Shown: positions 27,669 to 37,298, numbered from the stretch's first letter. The stretch is DNA of 64,000 bases from Rothia sp. SD9660Na (GCF_030064065.1 NZ_CP125946.1:1178001-1242000), one strand, 5' to 3'. Notes: generated from the sequence alone by a model not told the origin. Made by a program: numbers and translations.

Positions 27669-29257
27669 AAAAGGTTCTAGCTGCTGGGTGGAGCTGGCAA
27701 CAGGCTCAAACTGAACGGGCCGAACATCGGCGGGTGCAACCCCGCCTGACCGATGCCCGTCTTGTGGCACCTGCTGTGGGGCTCTGGTGTTTTACCGCCC
27801 TGTGGATTCTTGTCGGGGCCCGGTGGGCGCTCTGGGTTGGGGCCCTGCTCGCTTGCCTTGCTCTGGGCTCTTGGTGCAGTGCGCAGCTTTTAGCCCGGAA
27901 AAGTGTTGTGAAGGTGAAAGGCCCACTGGCCCAGGCACCGGTCTTTGTGTCATATACTCTGGCGCTAATCTGCCTGCTCGCTGCCTTACAGACTGTTGCC
28001 CTTCAGGCCAGGGGCTACCCTCAACAGTGGGAGCTGATGCAGGCTCTGAACGGGCAGGGAATCCGCGTGACTGCTGAAATAACTGAGGCCCGGCCTGCTC
28101 CGACGGGTGGGTATAGGTTGCAGGTAGAAACCGTGGAGATAAAACAGGCTTCAAGGGCCTGGGCCCAGCGGGTACCGCTCAGCATCTATACAGATAAACT
28201 TTTTATTCCGGGCAGCACTGTCAGTGCGGTGGGGGAGTTGAAGGTCAGCGGAACCTACTACCGGTTGCAGGGAGCTGTGAGCCTACTGGAGCAACCGGCT
28301 TCTGTAGCCCCTCTCTTCGAGCTTAAGAGCGGGTTACGCGATAGGGCAGTTGAACATCTGGGTACCGAACAGGCTGGCCTGCTCCTGGGCATGGCCTACG
28401 GCGATGATTCTTCACTTCCTGCACCGGCTCTTTCATCTTTGCGAGTGGCCGGTCTAACGCACCTGACAGCTGTTTCAGGGGCTAACATTACCCTGATTTT
28501 TGTCGTCGCCTACCGTCTGCTCTACCCGCTGTGGCCCCGGCGCCCTGCCCTCATAGCAGTCGGAGTAGCCGCGTCATCGGCCTACGTCTTGTTGGTAGGG
28601 CTTGACGGTTCGGTACTCAGAGCCTGGACGATGGGCCTGCTGGGAGCTCTAGGTCTGATTCTTGGCCACGGAGCCTACCGTTTGGCTTTCCTCTCAACCT
28701 GCGTGATGGCCCTTCTTCTGGCATCGCCGACCCTTGCCACTCACTACGGCTTTATTCTCTCGGTCGTGGCTACAGCTTCCCTCCTGATACTGGCGCCTGC
28801 TCTTTCGCGGCTCCTCAGTAGGGGGCTGCCCCTTCTGCTCGCTGACCTGGTAGCACTACCCTGTGCAGCTAGCCTCTGGTGCGCGCCGGTTATCCTGATA
28901 CTTTCCGAGTCCATCTACCCCTATACGGTCCTAGCTAATCTTCTGGTCGCTCCTTTGGTAGCACCTATTACCGTGCTGGGGTTACTGGCCCTCATCGGCT
29001 ACGCCCTGGGGCTAGCTCACCCCCTGCTCGATGCCCTCATGAGTATCGGTGGCTTTCTTACCCAGGGGCTGCTAGCGGTTGCTGCCTGGTGCCACAAGCT
29101 ACCGGCAAGCCAGCTACCCCTAGCGCTTTCACCGCTTACTCTAGGGTTGACCCTACTGGCCGTTGTGGGTATCAGCTGGCTAGTTCTCTCAGCGGACAGG
29201 TCTCTCAACTCCCTGCCCGCAGCTCGCTTGCCTCGACTGCTAGGGGGCAGGCCGTGA
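27665..29257 (+). CDS. comEC: ComEC/Rec2 membrane channel, without the metallo-hydrolase domain
   Basis: ComEC forms the channel that brings single-stranded DNA into the cytoplasm. The 530-residue product has two N-terminal membrane helices, an outer OB-like domain and the multi-helix competence domain with the signature GLTHLTAVSGANITLIF near residue 262. Full-length ComEC usually continues into a metallo-beta-lactamase domain; here the frame ends after the last membrane helix at TGA 29255-29257. That domain is encoded next door in another frame, beginning at GTG 29254, so the two overlap as GTGA. Confidence 0.88.
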   Translation: MKKVLAAGWSWQQAQTERAEHRRVQPRLTDARLVAPAVGLWCFTALWILVGARWALWVGALLACLALGSWCSAQLLARKSVVKVKGPLAQAPVFVSYTLALICLLAALQTVALQARGYPQQWELMQALNGQGIRVTAEITEARPAPTGGYRLQVETVEIKQASRAWAQRVPLSIYTDKLFIPGSTVSAVGELKVSGTYYRLQGAVSLLEQPASVAPLFELKSGLRDRAVEHLGTEQAGLLLGMAYGDDSSLPAPALSSLRVAGLTHLTAVSGANITLIFVVAYRLLYPLWPRRPALIAVGVAASSAYVLLVGLDGSVLRAWTMGLLGALGLILGHGAYRLAFLSTCVMALLLASPTLATHYGFILSVVATASLLILAPALSRLLSRGLPLLLADLVALPCAASLWCAPVILILSESIYPYTVLANLLVAPLVAPITVLGLLALIGYALGLAHPLLDALMSIGGFLTQGLLAVAAWCHKLPASQLPLALSPLTLGLTLLAVVGISWLVLSADRSLNSLPAARLPRLLGGRP

Positions 29258-30183
29258 ACCGCAGGAGAAACAAAAGCCTGGTCGATCTTGCCCTCCTAGT
29301 GCTCGTGATAGGTCTAGCGGTTTTCCTGCTGCACGACCGCTGGCCGGCTTCTTACCGGGCCCCTGAGCACTGGCAGTGGATTACCTGCGATGTAGGACAG
29401 GGGGACGCCCACCTAATCCGCACCGGCCAGCAGTCGGCCTACCTTCTTGACACCGGCGACGATTACTCGGCGCTCAAGTCCTGCCTAGACTGGGCCGGAG
29501 TAGACCAGCTGGAAGCTGTGCTCATTACCCATGCCCATAGCGACCATGATGGGGCGCTACGACAGGTTCAAAGTGACTTCGCCCAGCCGACGCTAGTGAC
29601 GTCGCCCCATTACAGCAGACAGGGGGAGCAGACCCCGGTCACTCAAGGAACAGCTGCCTATCGGCTTGCTGCGGGCTCGGCCTTCCCCTCAGCGTCCGTT
29701 AACGCAGGGTGGCACGAGGCAGCCGATCAGCCCCTGGGCCGGGTGCTCTGGCCCCCGGAGCAGGCCCAACGAATTCCCGGCGCAACCGGCTCCTCTAGCT
29801 GGGTTAACAATTCCTCCCTCGTCATCCACTGGTCATTACCTGCCAGGGAGACCAGCCAGAGGCCGCTGACCGTGCTTACCACGGGGGATCTTGAGGCGGA
29901 CGCCGCCCACCGGCTTCTTGCCGAATCAGCGAGTCAGATGCCTGCCGACGTCCTTAAAATTGCCCACCACGGCTCGGTAGGCAGCGGTACCGACCTGATC
30001 ATCGCAACCAGCCCCTCCCTAGCGCTCATCCCCGTGGGGGCCGGTAACAGCTACGGGCACCCGCATGAGAGTATTCTCAGCTTCCTGAACCGGCGTTCTA
30101 TCCCCGCTGCCCGCACAGACCTTTCGGGGCATCTGGCACTGACCACCAGTGACCGGGGGATTGAGGTCATCGCCTCGGGCTAA
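29254..30183 (+). CDS. ComEC C-terminal-type metallo-beta-lactamase protein (separate gene)
   Basis: This 309-residue protein begins with a basic stretch, one membrane helix (LALLVLVIGLAVFLL) and then a metallo-beta-lactamase fold. The family segment CDVGQGDAHLIRT and the metal motif THAHSDHDG (HxHxDH) are intact, with later ligands in IAHHGSVGSG. This is the domain thought to degrade the non-transforming DNA strand in ComEC. It starts on GTG overlapping the comEC stop, so the two are probably made together. The frame stays open upstream, but that part only overlaps comEC out of frame. Confidence 0.85.
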   Translation: MNRRRNKSLVDLALLVLVIGLAVFLLHDRWPASYRAPEHWQWITCDVGQGDAHLIRTGQQSAYLLDTGDDYSALKSCLDWAGVDQLEAVLITHAHSDHDGALRQVQSDFAQPTLVTSPHYSRQGEQTPVTQGTAAYRLAAGSAFPSASVNAGWHEAADQPLGRVLWPPEQAQRIPGATGSSSWVNNSSLVIHWSLPARETSQRPLTVLTTGDLEADAAHRLLAESASQMPADVLKIAHHGSVGSGTDLIIATSPSLALIPVGAGNSYGHPHESILSFLNRRSIPAARTDLSGHLALTTSDRGIEVIASG

Positions 30184-30237
30184 ACCTGCACAAAACCGCT
30201 TTATCTGACAAGATAGAAAGGCACCCAAGGAGGATAC

Positions 30238-31245
30238 ATGGCACGCACACCCCGCAACCGCTCAGCTGGGCCAGATAACGGCTGGCGATCGGTTCCGCTT
30301 GCTCCGCTCGTTTTGCTCTACGGCCCCGAAGAGTACTTTGCCTCCCGGGCTACCCAGCGGCTCCGCCAGCTCTTTGAAGAGGCCCACGGCAGCTACGAAC
30401 TCACCAGTCTCTCGGCCAAAGATTACCGGGCCGGGCAGCTAGACGTCCTTGCCAGCCCCTCCCTTTTCGACGAACCCAAAATCATTGAGGTCACCCAGGT
30501 GGCTTCCATGAGCGACGCCTTCCTGCAGGACGCTCTTGCCTATGCCTCCGCGCCCCACGACTCCACCCTGGTGGTACTGCACCATGCAGGCGGTAACAGG
30601 GGTAAAAAGCTCATTGATACCATCAAGGCCAATAAGTCCTACCCGGTGGTCGAGTGTAAGGCCCTTAAGAATGAACGCGACCGGCTGGACTTCGTCATGT
30701 ACGAGTTCCGCTCGGCCCAGCGCTCTATTGACCCGCCCGCAGCTGCAGCTCTCGCGGCAGCAACTAGTGATATCTCAGAACTAGCGTCGGCTGCCCGCCA
30801 GCTCATTGCAGATGATCCGGGTACCATCACCGTAGATACTATCGACCGCTACTTCGGCGGCCGTACCGAGGTCACGGCCTTTAAGGTGGGCGATGCTGCG
30901 GTAGCGGGCAACAGCAGGGAAGCCATTAAACTGCTCCGCCAGGCAATCGATACCGGAAGTGACCCTATCCCTATCCTGGGTGCCCTGGCTGCCCGCATGC
31001 GCAACATCGCCAAAGTGCACGGGGTGCGCGGTAGCTCCAACCAGCTGGCGGGCGACCTCAAGATGACACCCTGGCAGGTAGAAGCTGCGCAGCGCGATTC
31101 CCGCAGGTATGCACCTGCCGACCTGGCCCGCGTCCTGGCTCTGCTGGCCGATACCGATGCCCAGCTCAAGGGCGAGAATCTTGACTCCTTCTACCCCTTA
31201 GAAAAAGCCGTCCTGGCTATTTCCCAGGCCTCCCGCACTCACTAG
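30238..31245 (+). CDS. holA: DNA polymerase III delta subunit
   Basis: Delta opens the sliding clamp during clamp loading. The 335 residues start with the AAA-like domain (PLVLLYGPEEYFASRATQRL near residue 22), continue through the characteristic VVLHHAGGNRGKKL block and end in the helical collar domain (AVLAISQ). The Walker residues are degenerate, as is normal for delta. AAGGAGG lies directly upstream of the ATG. comEA-comEC-holA-rpsT is a widely conserved order in Gram-positive bacteria. Confidence 0.92.
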   Translation: MARTPRNRSAGPDNGWRSVPLAPLVLLYGPEEYFASRATQRLRQLFEEAHGSYELTSLSAKDYRAGQLDVLASPSLFDEPKIIEVTQVASMSDAFLQDALAYASAPHDSTLVVLHHAGGNRGKKLIDTIKANKSYPVVECKALKNERDRLDFVMYEFRSAQRSIDPPAAAALAAATSDISELASAARQLIADDPGTITVDTIDRYFGGRTEVTAFKVGDAAVAGNSREAIKLLRQAIDTGSDPIPILGALAARMRNIAKVHGVRGSSNQLAGDLKMTPWQVEAAQRDSRRYAPADLARVLALLADTDAQLKGENLDSFYPLEKAVLAISQASRTH

Positions 31246-31265
31246 CATACAGGGCCAGAAAGCAC

Positions 31266-31299
31266 AAGGCCCCGCTCCCATGAAAGGGAGCGGGACCTT
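31266..31299 (+). terminator. Bidirectional terminator between holA and rpsT
   Basis: A 14-base stem (31266-31279 with 31286-31299, one C-A mismatch) with loop ATGAAA separates two converging genes. Neither flank has a long T-run. Confidence 0.7.
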
Positions 31300-31347
31300 G
31301 CGTCACTTCGCTCTTAGACGCCGGCTAGAGGGGCCGGAATATAGAAC

Positions 31348-31611
31348 TTAGGAAAGCTTGTTGACGAGAACGGTCAGACCGGACTTCTTGTTAGCTGCGT
31401 TCTTCTTGTGCAGAACACCCTTAGAAACAGCCTTGTCCAGCTTGCGGTTCGCAACACGAAGAGCTTCAGTTGCAGCTTCAACGTTCTGAGCTTCAACTGC
31501 CTCGTTGACCTTACGGATGGAGGTCTTGAGATCTGACTTGATTGCGTTGTTGCGCAGACGAGCCTTCTCGTTGGTGAGGATGCGCTTCTTCTGGGACTTG
31601 ATGTTAGCCAC
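31348..31611 (-). CDS. rpsT: 30S ribosomal protein S20
   Basis: S20 is a small basic helical protein bound to 16S rRNA. The 87 residues begin [20 protein letters not shown] and end with [20 protein letters not shown], matching the family end to end. The start codon is GTG. It is transcribed toward holA and has its own short unit. A possible -10 box TAAAAT (reverse strand, 31743-31748) lies about 130 bases upstream. Confidence 0.96.
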   Translation of the reverse strand: MANIKSQKKRILTNEKARLRNNAIKSDLKTSIRKVNEAVEAQNVEAATEALRVANRKLDKAVSKGVLHKKNAANKKSGLTVLVNKLS

Positions 31612-31933
31612 GATTAAAAACTTTCTGTTTTTGTCTAATTGGTCGGTGAGGGCTGCGCTGACCGGTCATCGACTGAGCGGCGTGGGGATGCCTATGGCAA
31701 CCAGTCAGCAGTGCCCGATGACCATCGGACACACAAGGGTTAATTTTATCAGCTCCGCCCCTCCTTAGGGCAGAGATATAAGCAACAATTTCTTAGATTC
31801 TGCCAGATTGGGTGGAGCAGGCTCGTAGCGACGCTGCTGGCTCGGGGCTGGCGTGAATCGCCTGTGAGCGAAGCGAACCGGCGAGAGGGTCGGCAGCGAG
31901 CGCGAGCCTGTATAACCCCTTTGAGTAAGTCTC
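31612..31933. other. Intergenic region with rpsT promoter area and a long imperfect hairpin
   Basis: No gene is seen in these 322 bases. The left part carries the leader and probable promoter of rpsT. The right part folds into a long imperfect hairpin: 31818-31825 pairs with 31903-31910 (8 bp), 31832-31837 with 31893-31898 (6 bp), and GGCG/CGCC forms an inner loop. It lies just downstream of the PemK-like gene and may end its transcript. Confidence 0.5.
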
Positions 31934-32527
31934 TTAGCGACGGCGGTAGGCTTCGGCGATGAAGTCGAAGGTTGCCCTGTCCATGATGGCTCCTTCACGG
32001 CGGATACCGTTTGGGTTGAGCTGAATCACCCGGTTGAGTTTGACCTCGGAATCGCGCCCTTCCTTGTCCCATACACCTGCGCCGATGTCCAGGTAGTTGG
32101 GGTCGGCGGTGCGGGAGTTGGAGTGGTCCTTACTGGTGAGCATGAGCCCCAGCAGGTAAGAACCGGAGCGGCCAATGACCAGGACAGGGCGGTCCTTGCC
32201 CTGGCTGTAGTCCTCTTCGAAGGGGACCCAGGCCCAGACGACTTCGCCGGGGTCAGCGTCGCCGTCAAGAGCGGGGGAGTAGTCAAAGGCTACCGAGCCG
32301 AAGTAGTCGCCGGGGTAGCCGCCCTGTTCCCAGCTTCCGATGGAGGGGGCGGACGCTGCTGCCCCGTTTCCTGCCGGGTAGCCGGTGGCGTAGGGGTTGG
32401 AGGGGGCTGAGGGGCGGGTGCCGGCGCCCTGCTGCTTATTCTTCTGGTTCTGGTACTTGTTCCATTCCCGGTAGATGCGCTGGCCGATGTTTAGTGCCTG
32501 CTGGATGGTTCGCATGTTGATCTTCAT
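31934..32527 (-). CDS. PemK/MazF-like domain protein without a partner antitoxin
   Basis: The 197-residue product has a helical N-terminus, a Gly/Ala/Pro-rich linker and a C-terminal domain resembling the MazF/PemK barrel: DPGEVVWAWVPFEEDYSQGK followed by DRPVLVIGR and GLMLTSKDHSN. In MazF toxins the equivalent segment is G(D/E)VVW...KxRPVLV. No short antitoxin gene is beside it, and such solo genes near lepA occur in related actinobacteria, so it may not act as a toxin. ATG 32527 is chosen; a GTG two codons upstream (32533) is possible, as AGGAG lies a bit far. Confidence 0.68.
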   Translation of the reverse strand: MKINMRTIQQALNIGQRIYREWNKYQNQKNKQQGAGTRPSAPSNPYATGYPAGNGAAASAPSIGSWEQGGYPGDYFGSVAFDYSPALDGDADPGEVVWAWVPFEEDYSQGKDRPVLVIGRSGSYLLGLMLTSKDHSNSRTADPNYLDIGAGVWDKEGRDSEVKLNRVIQLNPNGIRREGAIMDRATFDFIAEAYRRR

Positions 32528-32670
32528 GGTCACTACAATAATCGCTGCTCCTCGGCGCGCGGGCAGACACGCACCGGCTAAATGTGAGAAACTGGTTAAC
32601 TGATTTCTACCGTCAGAGACCCGGTAGGCTCCCATGAGCTTTCTGAGAGTCGTGAAAGGACCCAACACAC

Positions 32671-34527
32671 GTGTCACCCTTGGCGACCAACCCGCCCAAA
32701 CCGGCGGCCACTGACCCTTCCGTTATCCGTAACTTCTGCATTATCGCGCATATTGACCACGGTAAGTCCACCCTGGCGGACCGCATGCTGCAGGCCACCG
32801 GCGTGGTTACTCCGCGCGAGATGAAGGCCCAGTATCTTGACCGTATGGATATCGAGCGTGAGCGCGGTATCACTATTAAGTCCCAGGCTGTTCGTATGCC
32901 CTGGGAGGTGGGTGGTATCAACTATGCCCTGAATATGATTGACACCCCCGGTCACGTGGACTTCACCTACGAGGTCTCCCGTTCTCTGGCTGCCTGTGAG
33001 GGTGCACTGCTGCTGGTGGATGCTGCTCAGGGTATTGAGGCTCAGACTCTGGCTAACCTCTACCTGGCTATGGAAAATGACCTGACCATTATTCCGGTGC
33101 TCAACAAGATTGACCTTCCGGCAGCCCAGCCCGATAAGTATGCCGAGGAACTGGCTAACCTGATTGGCGTTGAGCCTGAAGATGTGCTGCGGGTTTCGGG
33201 TAAGACCGGTGAGGGTGTACCCGAGCTGCTGGACCGCATCGTTGAGCTTCTGCCCGCGCCCGAGGGTCAGGCTGATGCCCCCGCCCGCGCCATGATTTTT
33301 GACTCTGTCTACGACTCCTACCGCGGTGTGGTCACCTACGTTCGTGTGGTGGACGGCAAGCTGGAACCCCGCCAGAAGATCAAAATGATGTCTACCGGTG
33401 CCGAGCATGACCTGCTGGAAATCGGTGTGATTTCTCCCGAGCCCAAGCCGACCGACGGCCTGGGCGTGGGCGAGGTGGGCTACCTGATTACCGGTGTGAA
33501 GGACGTCCGCCTGTCTCGCGTGGGTGATACCGTCACCGGTGCCCACAAGCCTGCTGCAGAAGAGTTAGGTGGCTACGAGGACCCCAAGCCCATGGTTTTC
33601 TCGGGCCTCTTCCCGATTGACGGCTCTGACTACCCGGCCCTGCGTGACGCCCTCGATAAGTTGCAGCTCAACGACGCCGCCCTGATTTACGAGCCTGAGA
33701 CCTCTGCGGCTCTGGGCTTCGGTTTCCGCTGTGGCTTCCTGGGTCTGCTCCACCTTGAAATTGTGCGTGAGCGCCTGGAACGCGAGTTCAACCTCGATTT
33801 GATTTCTACTGCCCCCAACGTTATCTACGATGTGGTGGCTGAGGACGGCACCACCCAGCGCGTGACCAACCCCTCCGAGTTCCCCGAGGGTAAGGTCGCA
33901 ACCATTCGCGAACCGATGGTAGCCTGCACCATCATTGCCCCGAACGAGTTTGTGGGCGCGATTATGGAACTGTGCCAGTCCCGCCGCGGCACCATGGGTG
34001 GCATGGACTACCTCTCCCAGGATCGCGTGGAGCTGCGCTACCGTCTGCCCCTGGCCGAAATTGTCTTTGACTTCTTTGACCAGCTCAAGTCCAAAACCCG
34101 CGGTTACGCCTCGCTGGACTGGAAGTTTGACGGTGAGGAAGAGGCCGACCTGGTCAAGGTCGATATTCTGCTGCAGGGCGAGAAGGTTGACGCTTTCTCG
34201 GCCATTACCCACCGTGATAAGGCCTACTCCTATGGCGTGATGATGACCGGCAAGCTGCGCGAGCTGATCCCTCGCCAGCAGTTTGAGGTGCCGATTCAGG
34301 CTGCTATTGGCTCTCGCATTATTGCCCGTGAGAATATCCGCGCTATGCGTAAGGACGTTCTGTCTAAGTGCTATGGTGGCGATATTTCGCGTAAGCGTAA
34401 GCTGCTGGAGAAGCAGAAGGAAGGTAAGAAGCGTATGAAGATGGTGGGCCGTGTTGAGGTTCCCCAGGAAGCCTTCATCGCTGCCCTGTCTTCCGGTGAA
34501 GAAGGTAAGGACAAGGGCAAGAAGTAA
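32671..34527 (+). CDS. lepA: Elongation factor 4 (LepA)
   Basis: LepA is a ribosome-bound GTPase that assists translation under stress and initiation-complex assembly. The G domain shows [15 protein letters not shown] (near residue 27), the DTPGHVDF switch motif and NKID. The LepA-specific C-terminal domain includes YHR-free segments such as [17 protein letters not shown], rich in lysine, where the family contacts tRNA. The 618 residues are normal. GTG start with AAGGA upstream. The stop overlaps hemW by one base (TAATG). Confidence 0.96.
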   Translation: MSPLATNPPKPAATDPSVIRNFCIIAHIDHGKSTLADRMLQATGVVTPREMKAQYLDRMDIERERGITIKSQAVRMPWEVGGINYALNMIDTPGHVDFTYEVSRSLAACEGALLLVDAAQGIEAQTLANLYLAMENDLTIIPVLNKIDLPAAQPDKYAEELANLIGVEPEDVLRVSGKTGEGVPELLDRIVELLPAPEGQADAPARAMIFDSVYDSYRGVVTYVRVVDGKLEPRQKIKMMSTGAEHDLLEIGVISPEPKPTDGLGVGEVGYLITGVKDVRLSRVGDTVTGAHKPAAEELGGYEDPKPMVFSGLFPIDGSDYPALRDALDKLQLNDAALIYEPETSAALGFGFRCGFLGLLHLEIVRERLEREFNLDLISTAPNVIYDVVAEDGTTQRVTNPSEFPEGKVATIREPMVACTIIAPNEFVGAIMELCQSRRGTMGGMDYLSQDRVELRYRLPLAEIVFDFFDQLKSKTRGYASLDWKFDGEEEADLVKVDILLQGEKVDAFSAITHRDKAYSYGVMMTGKLRELIPRQQFEVPIQAAIGSRIIARENIRAMRKDVLSKCYGGDISRKRKLLEKQKEGKKRMKMVGRVEVPQEAFIAALSSGEEGKDKGKK

Positions 34528-35777
34528 TGCCGGCCCAGCCTCTGGGCGCTCCGGCTCCCTTGGACGGCAGAATCCCCGCTGATTCTGCCGTCCTCGGCGT
34601 TGAGCGCGATTTTTCTCTCTACGTGCACGTGCCCTTTTGTTCGGTGCGGTGCGGTTATTGTGATTTCAATACCTATGCCACCGAGGATTTCGGCAATGGC
34701 GTAGGCTTGGGCACCTATGCCGAGGACGCCATCGCCGAGTTGCGCTTTGCCCGGCAGGTTTTGCGCGAGTCGGGTGTAGCTGACCGTCCGCTCTACTCGG
34801 TCTTTTTTGGTGGGGGTACACCCACCAAGCTGCCCGCAGCTGACCTTGTGAGGATTCTGCGCGAAGCGGTTGAGCTGTTTGGTGTAGAAGAGGGTGCTGA
34901 AGTAACCACCGAGGCTAACCCTGACTCGGTGACCCGCGAGGACCTTGAGACTCTGAAGGCCGGTGGCTTTACCCGGGTGTCCTTCGGTATGCAGTCAGTA
35001 GTCCCAGAGGTGCTTCAGGTGCTCGACCGTACCCACACTCCGGCGAATGTTCCCAAGGTGGTCTCCTGGGCTAAGGAGGTTGGGCTTCAGGTGTCGGTTG
35101 ACCTAATTTACGGGTCGCCAGGGGAGAGCCTAGCGCAGTGGGAGCAGTCAGTGCGGGCTGCGGTGTCGTATGCCCCCGACCATATCTCTGCCTATTCGCT
35201 CATCGTTGAAGAGGGTACCAAGCTGGCTGCCCAGATTCGGCGGGGCGATTACACCATGCCCGACGAGGACCTGATGGCGGATATGTACCTGCTGGCTGAA
35301 CAGATCTTCAATGAGGCTGGCTACCACTGGTATGAGGTGTCGAACTATGCCAAGTCACCGGAGTATCGTTCCCGCCATAACTATGCCTACTGGCGTAACC
35401 AGGACTGGTGGGGCATTGGCCCCGGCGCCCACTCGCATGTGAACGGCACCCGCTGGTGGAACGTCAAGCACCCGGTCCCCTATGCCAGCCGAGTCCGTGC
35501 TGGTCAAAGTCCGGCTGCTGCCCGCGAGGTTTTGGGGGAGCAGACCCGTAGGTTTGAGGACATCATGCTACAGGTTAGGGTTATTGACGGCCTAGAGACT
35601 TCCCGCCTGTTGGAGGGTGGCGATGCTGCCCGAATCGAGGCGTCACTGAATTGGCTTCAGGGGCAGGGTTTGATTGACCCCGAGGCTAGAGCGGGCGGAC
35701 GCGTGCAGCTCACCCTCCAGGGGCGCCTGCTAGGCGACGCGGTGACCAGGGAGCTCCTCCCCGATATCGACAGCTAA
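34527..35777 (+). CDS. hemW: Radical SAM protein HemW (heme chaperone, formerly oxygen-independent coproporphyrinogen oxidase-like)
   Basis: HemW-type proteins bind heme and a 4Fe-4S cluster and are thought to deliver heme to respiratory enzymes. The radical SAM motif is CSVRCGYC (CxxxCxxC) near residue 38, preceded by YVHVPF, and FFGGGTPTKLP and the SVDLIYGSPGE segment follow. The C-terminal HemN domain is present. Absence of an extra N-terminal cysteine typical of true HemN supports HemW. Its start overlaps the lepA stop, a conserved pairing. Confidence 0.9.
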   Translation: MPAQPLGAPAPLDGRIPADSAVLGVERDFSLYVHVPFCSVRCGYCDFNTYATEDFGNGVGLGTYAEDAIAELRFARQVLRESGVADRPLYSVFFGGGTPTKLPAADLVRILREAVELFGVEEGAEVTTEANPDSVTREDLETLKAGGFTRVSFGMQSVVPEVLQVLDRTHTPANVPKVVSWAKEVGLQVSVDLIYGSPGESLAQWEQSVRAAVSYAPDHISAYSLIVEEGTKLAAQIRRGDYTMPDEDLMADMYLLAEQIFNEAGYHWYEVSNYAKSPEYRSRHNYAYWRNQDWWGIGPGAHSHVNGTRWWNVKHPVPYASRVRAGQSPAAAREVLGEQTRRFEDIMLQVRVIDGLETSRLLEGGDAARIEASLNWLQGQGLIDPEARAGGRVQLTLQGRLLGDAVTRELLPDIDS

Positions 35778-35802
35778 CTACGTTTGACCTGCCAGGGGAA
35801 AC

Positions 35803-35844
35803 GAAGGGGGCGGTCTGACTCAGCTGAGTCAGACCGCCCCCTTC
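35803..35844 (+). terminator. Bidirectional terminator, perfect 42-base palindrome
   Basis: Bases 35803-35823 and 35824-35844 are perfect reverse complements. It separates hemW from the converging DUF4870 gene. Confidence 0.85.
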
Positions 35845-35865
35845 ATGTTCTAGCGGCCCGGGTGC

Positions 35866-36282
35866 CTACTTACCGCGGCGAGTGAGCTTGCTGAAAAGAC
35901 GGGTATTGCCCTTGTACTGGTAGGGGTTGCCGTGGGTTACCTTCACACCGGCAATCAGAGCTGAGATAGCCAAGTAGGTCCAGGCCAGGGCAGCGATGAG
36001 GCCGAAGAGCCAGCCAATACCTGGAATGTTGCTGAGCATAATAGAGATAGCCAGAACCAGGGTGGGTAGCAGGGTGAAGTCAAGAGCTTCACGAGATTCC
36101 TGCTCGGTGAAGGGGCCACGGCCTCGGTAGAGGTAGTAGATGACGGCCGCGGGAATACAACCTAGCACGCCCCCAAAGTGTGCAGCGGTTGCGATATTGC
36201 GGTCTGCGCTAACAGACAGGTGTGCAGCGGTTGCAGGTGACCCCTTGTAGGCGGTCGAGGAAGGTGCTGATGCGGTCTTCAA
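35866..36282 (-). CDS. DUF4870 small membrane protein
   Basis: A 138-residue membrane protein of unknown function. After a polar N-terminus of about 30 residues come the DUF4870 features: HFGGVLGCIPAAVIYYLYRG (first helix), a polar segment with SREALDFT, and two more hydrophobic stretches (LPTLVLAISIML and IGWLFGLIAALAWTYLAISAL). The C-terminus is basic. It is a single-gene reverse-strand unit ending at the 42-base palindrome. Confidence 0.8.
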   Translation of the reverse strand: MKTASAPSSTAYKGSPATAAHLSVSADRNIATAAHFGGVLGCIPAAVIYYLYRGRGPFTEQESREALDFTLLPTLVLAISIMLSNIPGIGWLFGLIAALAWTYLAISALIAGVKVTHGNPYQYKGNTRLFSKLTRRGK

Positions 36283-36440
36283 GAATTCTTCTCTTTGAGG
36301 TTGAAGGGCGAATGAGTGATGTGCAGGCTTTTAAGCCCACCAGTCACAATTTTAGTCAAAGCCGGGGGAGGGCGGTATATGTGAAGCCTACGAATTTATG
36401 GGGGAGCAGGACGATATTTGTCACACCGGCTGTACCCGCT

Positions 36441-37298
36441 CTAGCCTGCTGACCCATCCAGGGTGACGAAGTCAATGAGGTGTTCTACGGGCCCTAAGAG
36501 ACTTGGTTCAAGGTCGGTGTAGGAGTTGACCCTCTTGAGGATGGAATCCCAGCCGGCGCGGACATCCCCGGGGGTCTCTGCCGCCCGGCCGAAACGCCGC
36601 AGTATGCCGGTCTTCCAATCTTCCCTGCGGGGAACTTCGGGCCAGGCCTGTAAGCCCAATACCTGGGGCTTGACGGCCTGCCAGATATCCACAAAGGGGT
36701 GGCCCACAATCAGCACGTTATCGCGGGCACCTGCTACGGCCATGGCCTCTTGTGCGATGTGCTCTTCCTTACTTCCCGCCACCAGGTGATCTACCAGAAT
36801 TCCTAGCCTGCGGTGGGGAGCTGGGCCAAAGGCTGCAACAGCACCAGCGAGGTCATCAACCCCGTGCAGAGGCTCCACCACGATACCCTCAACCCGTAGG
36901 TCGTGGCCCCAGACCTTTTCAATGAGCTCGGCATCGTGTACGCCCTCCACCCAGATACGGCTGGCTCTGGCCGTCCGCGCTAGAGCGTTTTCCACCGCAA
37001 CCGACCCCGACCGAGAAACCTGCCGTGTAGCGGTCTTAGGCTTCTGCTGAGGCTTGGTTAGGTCAATGCTGCGACCCTCAAGCAAAAACCCCGGCCCCAG
37101 GGGGAAGAACTTGATTCGGCCCCGCCGGTCTTCGAGGCCCACCTGGGGGCCGGACGCCGTAGCCCGCAGGGTCACTGCCGCCCCCACAAAGCCGGTGGCG
37201 GCGTCCTCTAACACCATGCCGGGGGTAAGAGGTACCTTGGGCAGGGCAGGGCGGTGGGAGGTGAGGTCGGCCTGACCCCAAGTATCGCGGTAGTCCAT
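36441..37298 (-). CDS. DUF3097 family protein
   Basis: A soluble protein of 285 residues found across actinobacteria, without known function. Visible conserved blocks are an N-terminal beta-rich part (PLTPGMVLEDAATGFVGAAV), RIWVEGVHDAELIEKVWGHD and GILVDHLVAGSKEEHIA, in which Asp and Glu residues recall TOPRIM-like nucleotidyl domains; that link is only a suggestion. The C-terminus has HPFVDIWQAVKP. I chose ATG 37298 because the family starts near MDYRDTWG; an ATG at 37331 lacks a ribosome site. It runs divergently from hrcA. Confidence 0.8.
   Translation of the reverse strand: MDYRDTWGQADLTSHRPALPKVPLTPGMVLEDAATGFVGAAVTLRATASGPQVGLEDRRGRIKFFPLGPGFLLEGRSIDLTKPQQKPKTATRQVSRSGSVAVENALARTARASRIWVEGVHDAELIEKVWGHDLRVEGIVVEPLHGVDDLAGAVAAFGPAPHRRLGILVDHLVAGSKEEHIAQEAMAVAGARDNVLIVGHPFVDIWQAVKPQVLGLQAWPEVPRREDWKTGILRRFGRAAETPGDVRAGWDSILKRVNSYTDLEPSLLGPVEHLIDFVTLDGSAG

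Noticed and set aside
29089..29253. Upstream extension of the metallo-hydrolase gene
   Set aside because: It overlaps comEC in another frame, is low in family similarity, and the GTG at 29254 gives a clean GTGA coupling.
31612..31933. tRNA or small stable RNA in the gap after rpsT
   Set aside because: I see no cloverleaf or T-loop GTTCRA motif; the hairpin at 31818-31910 is too irregular for a tRNA.
32674..34212. Long reverse-strand frames opposite lepA
   Set aside because: They mirror codon bias of lepA, with His/Gln/Leu-rich composition and no motifs.
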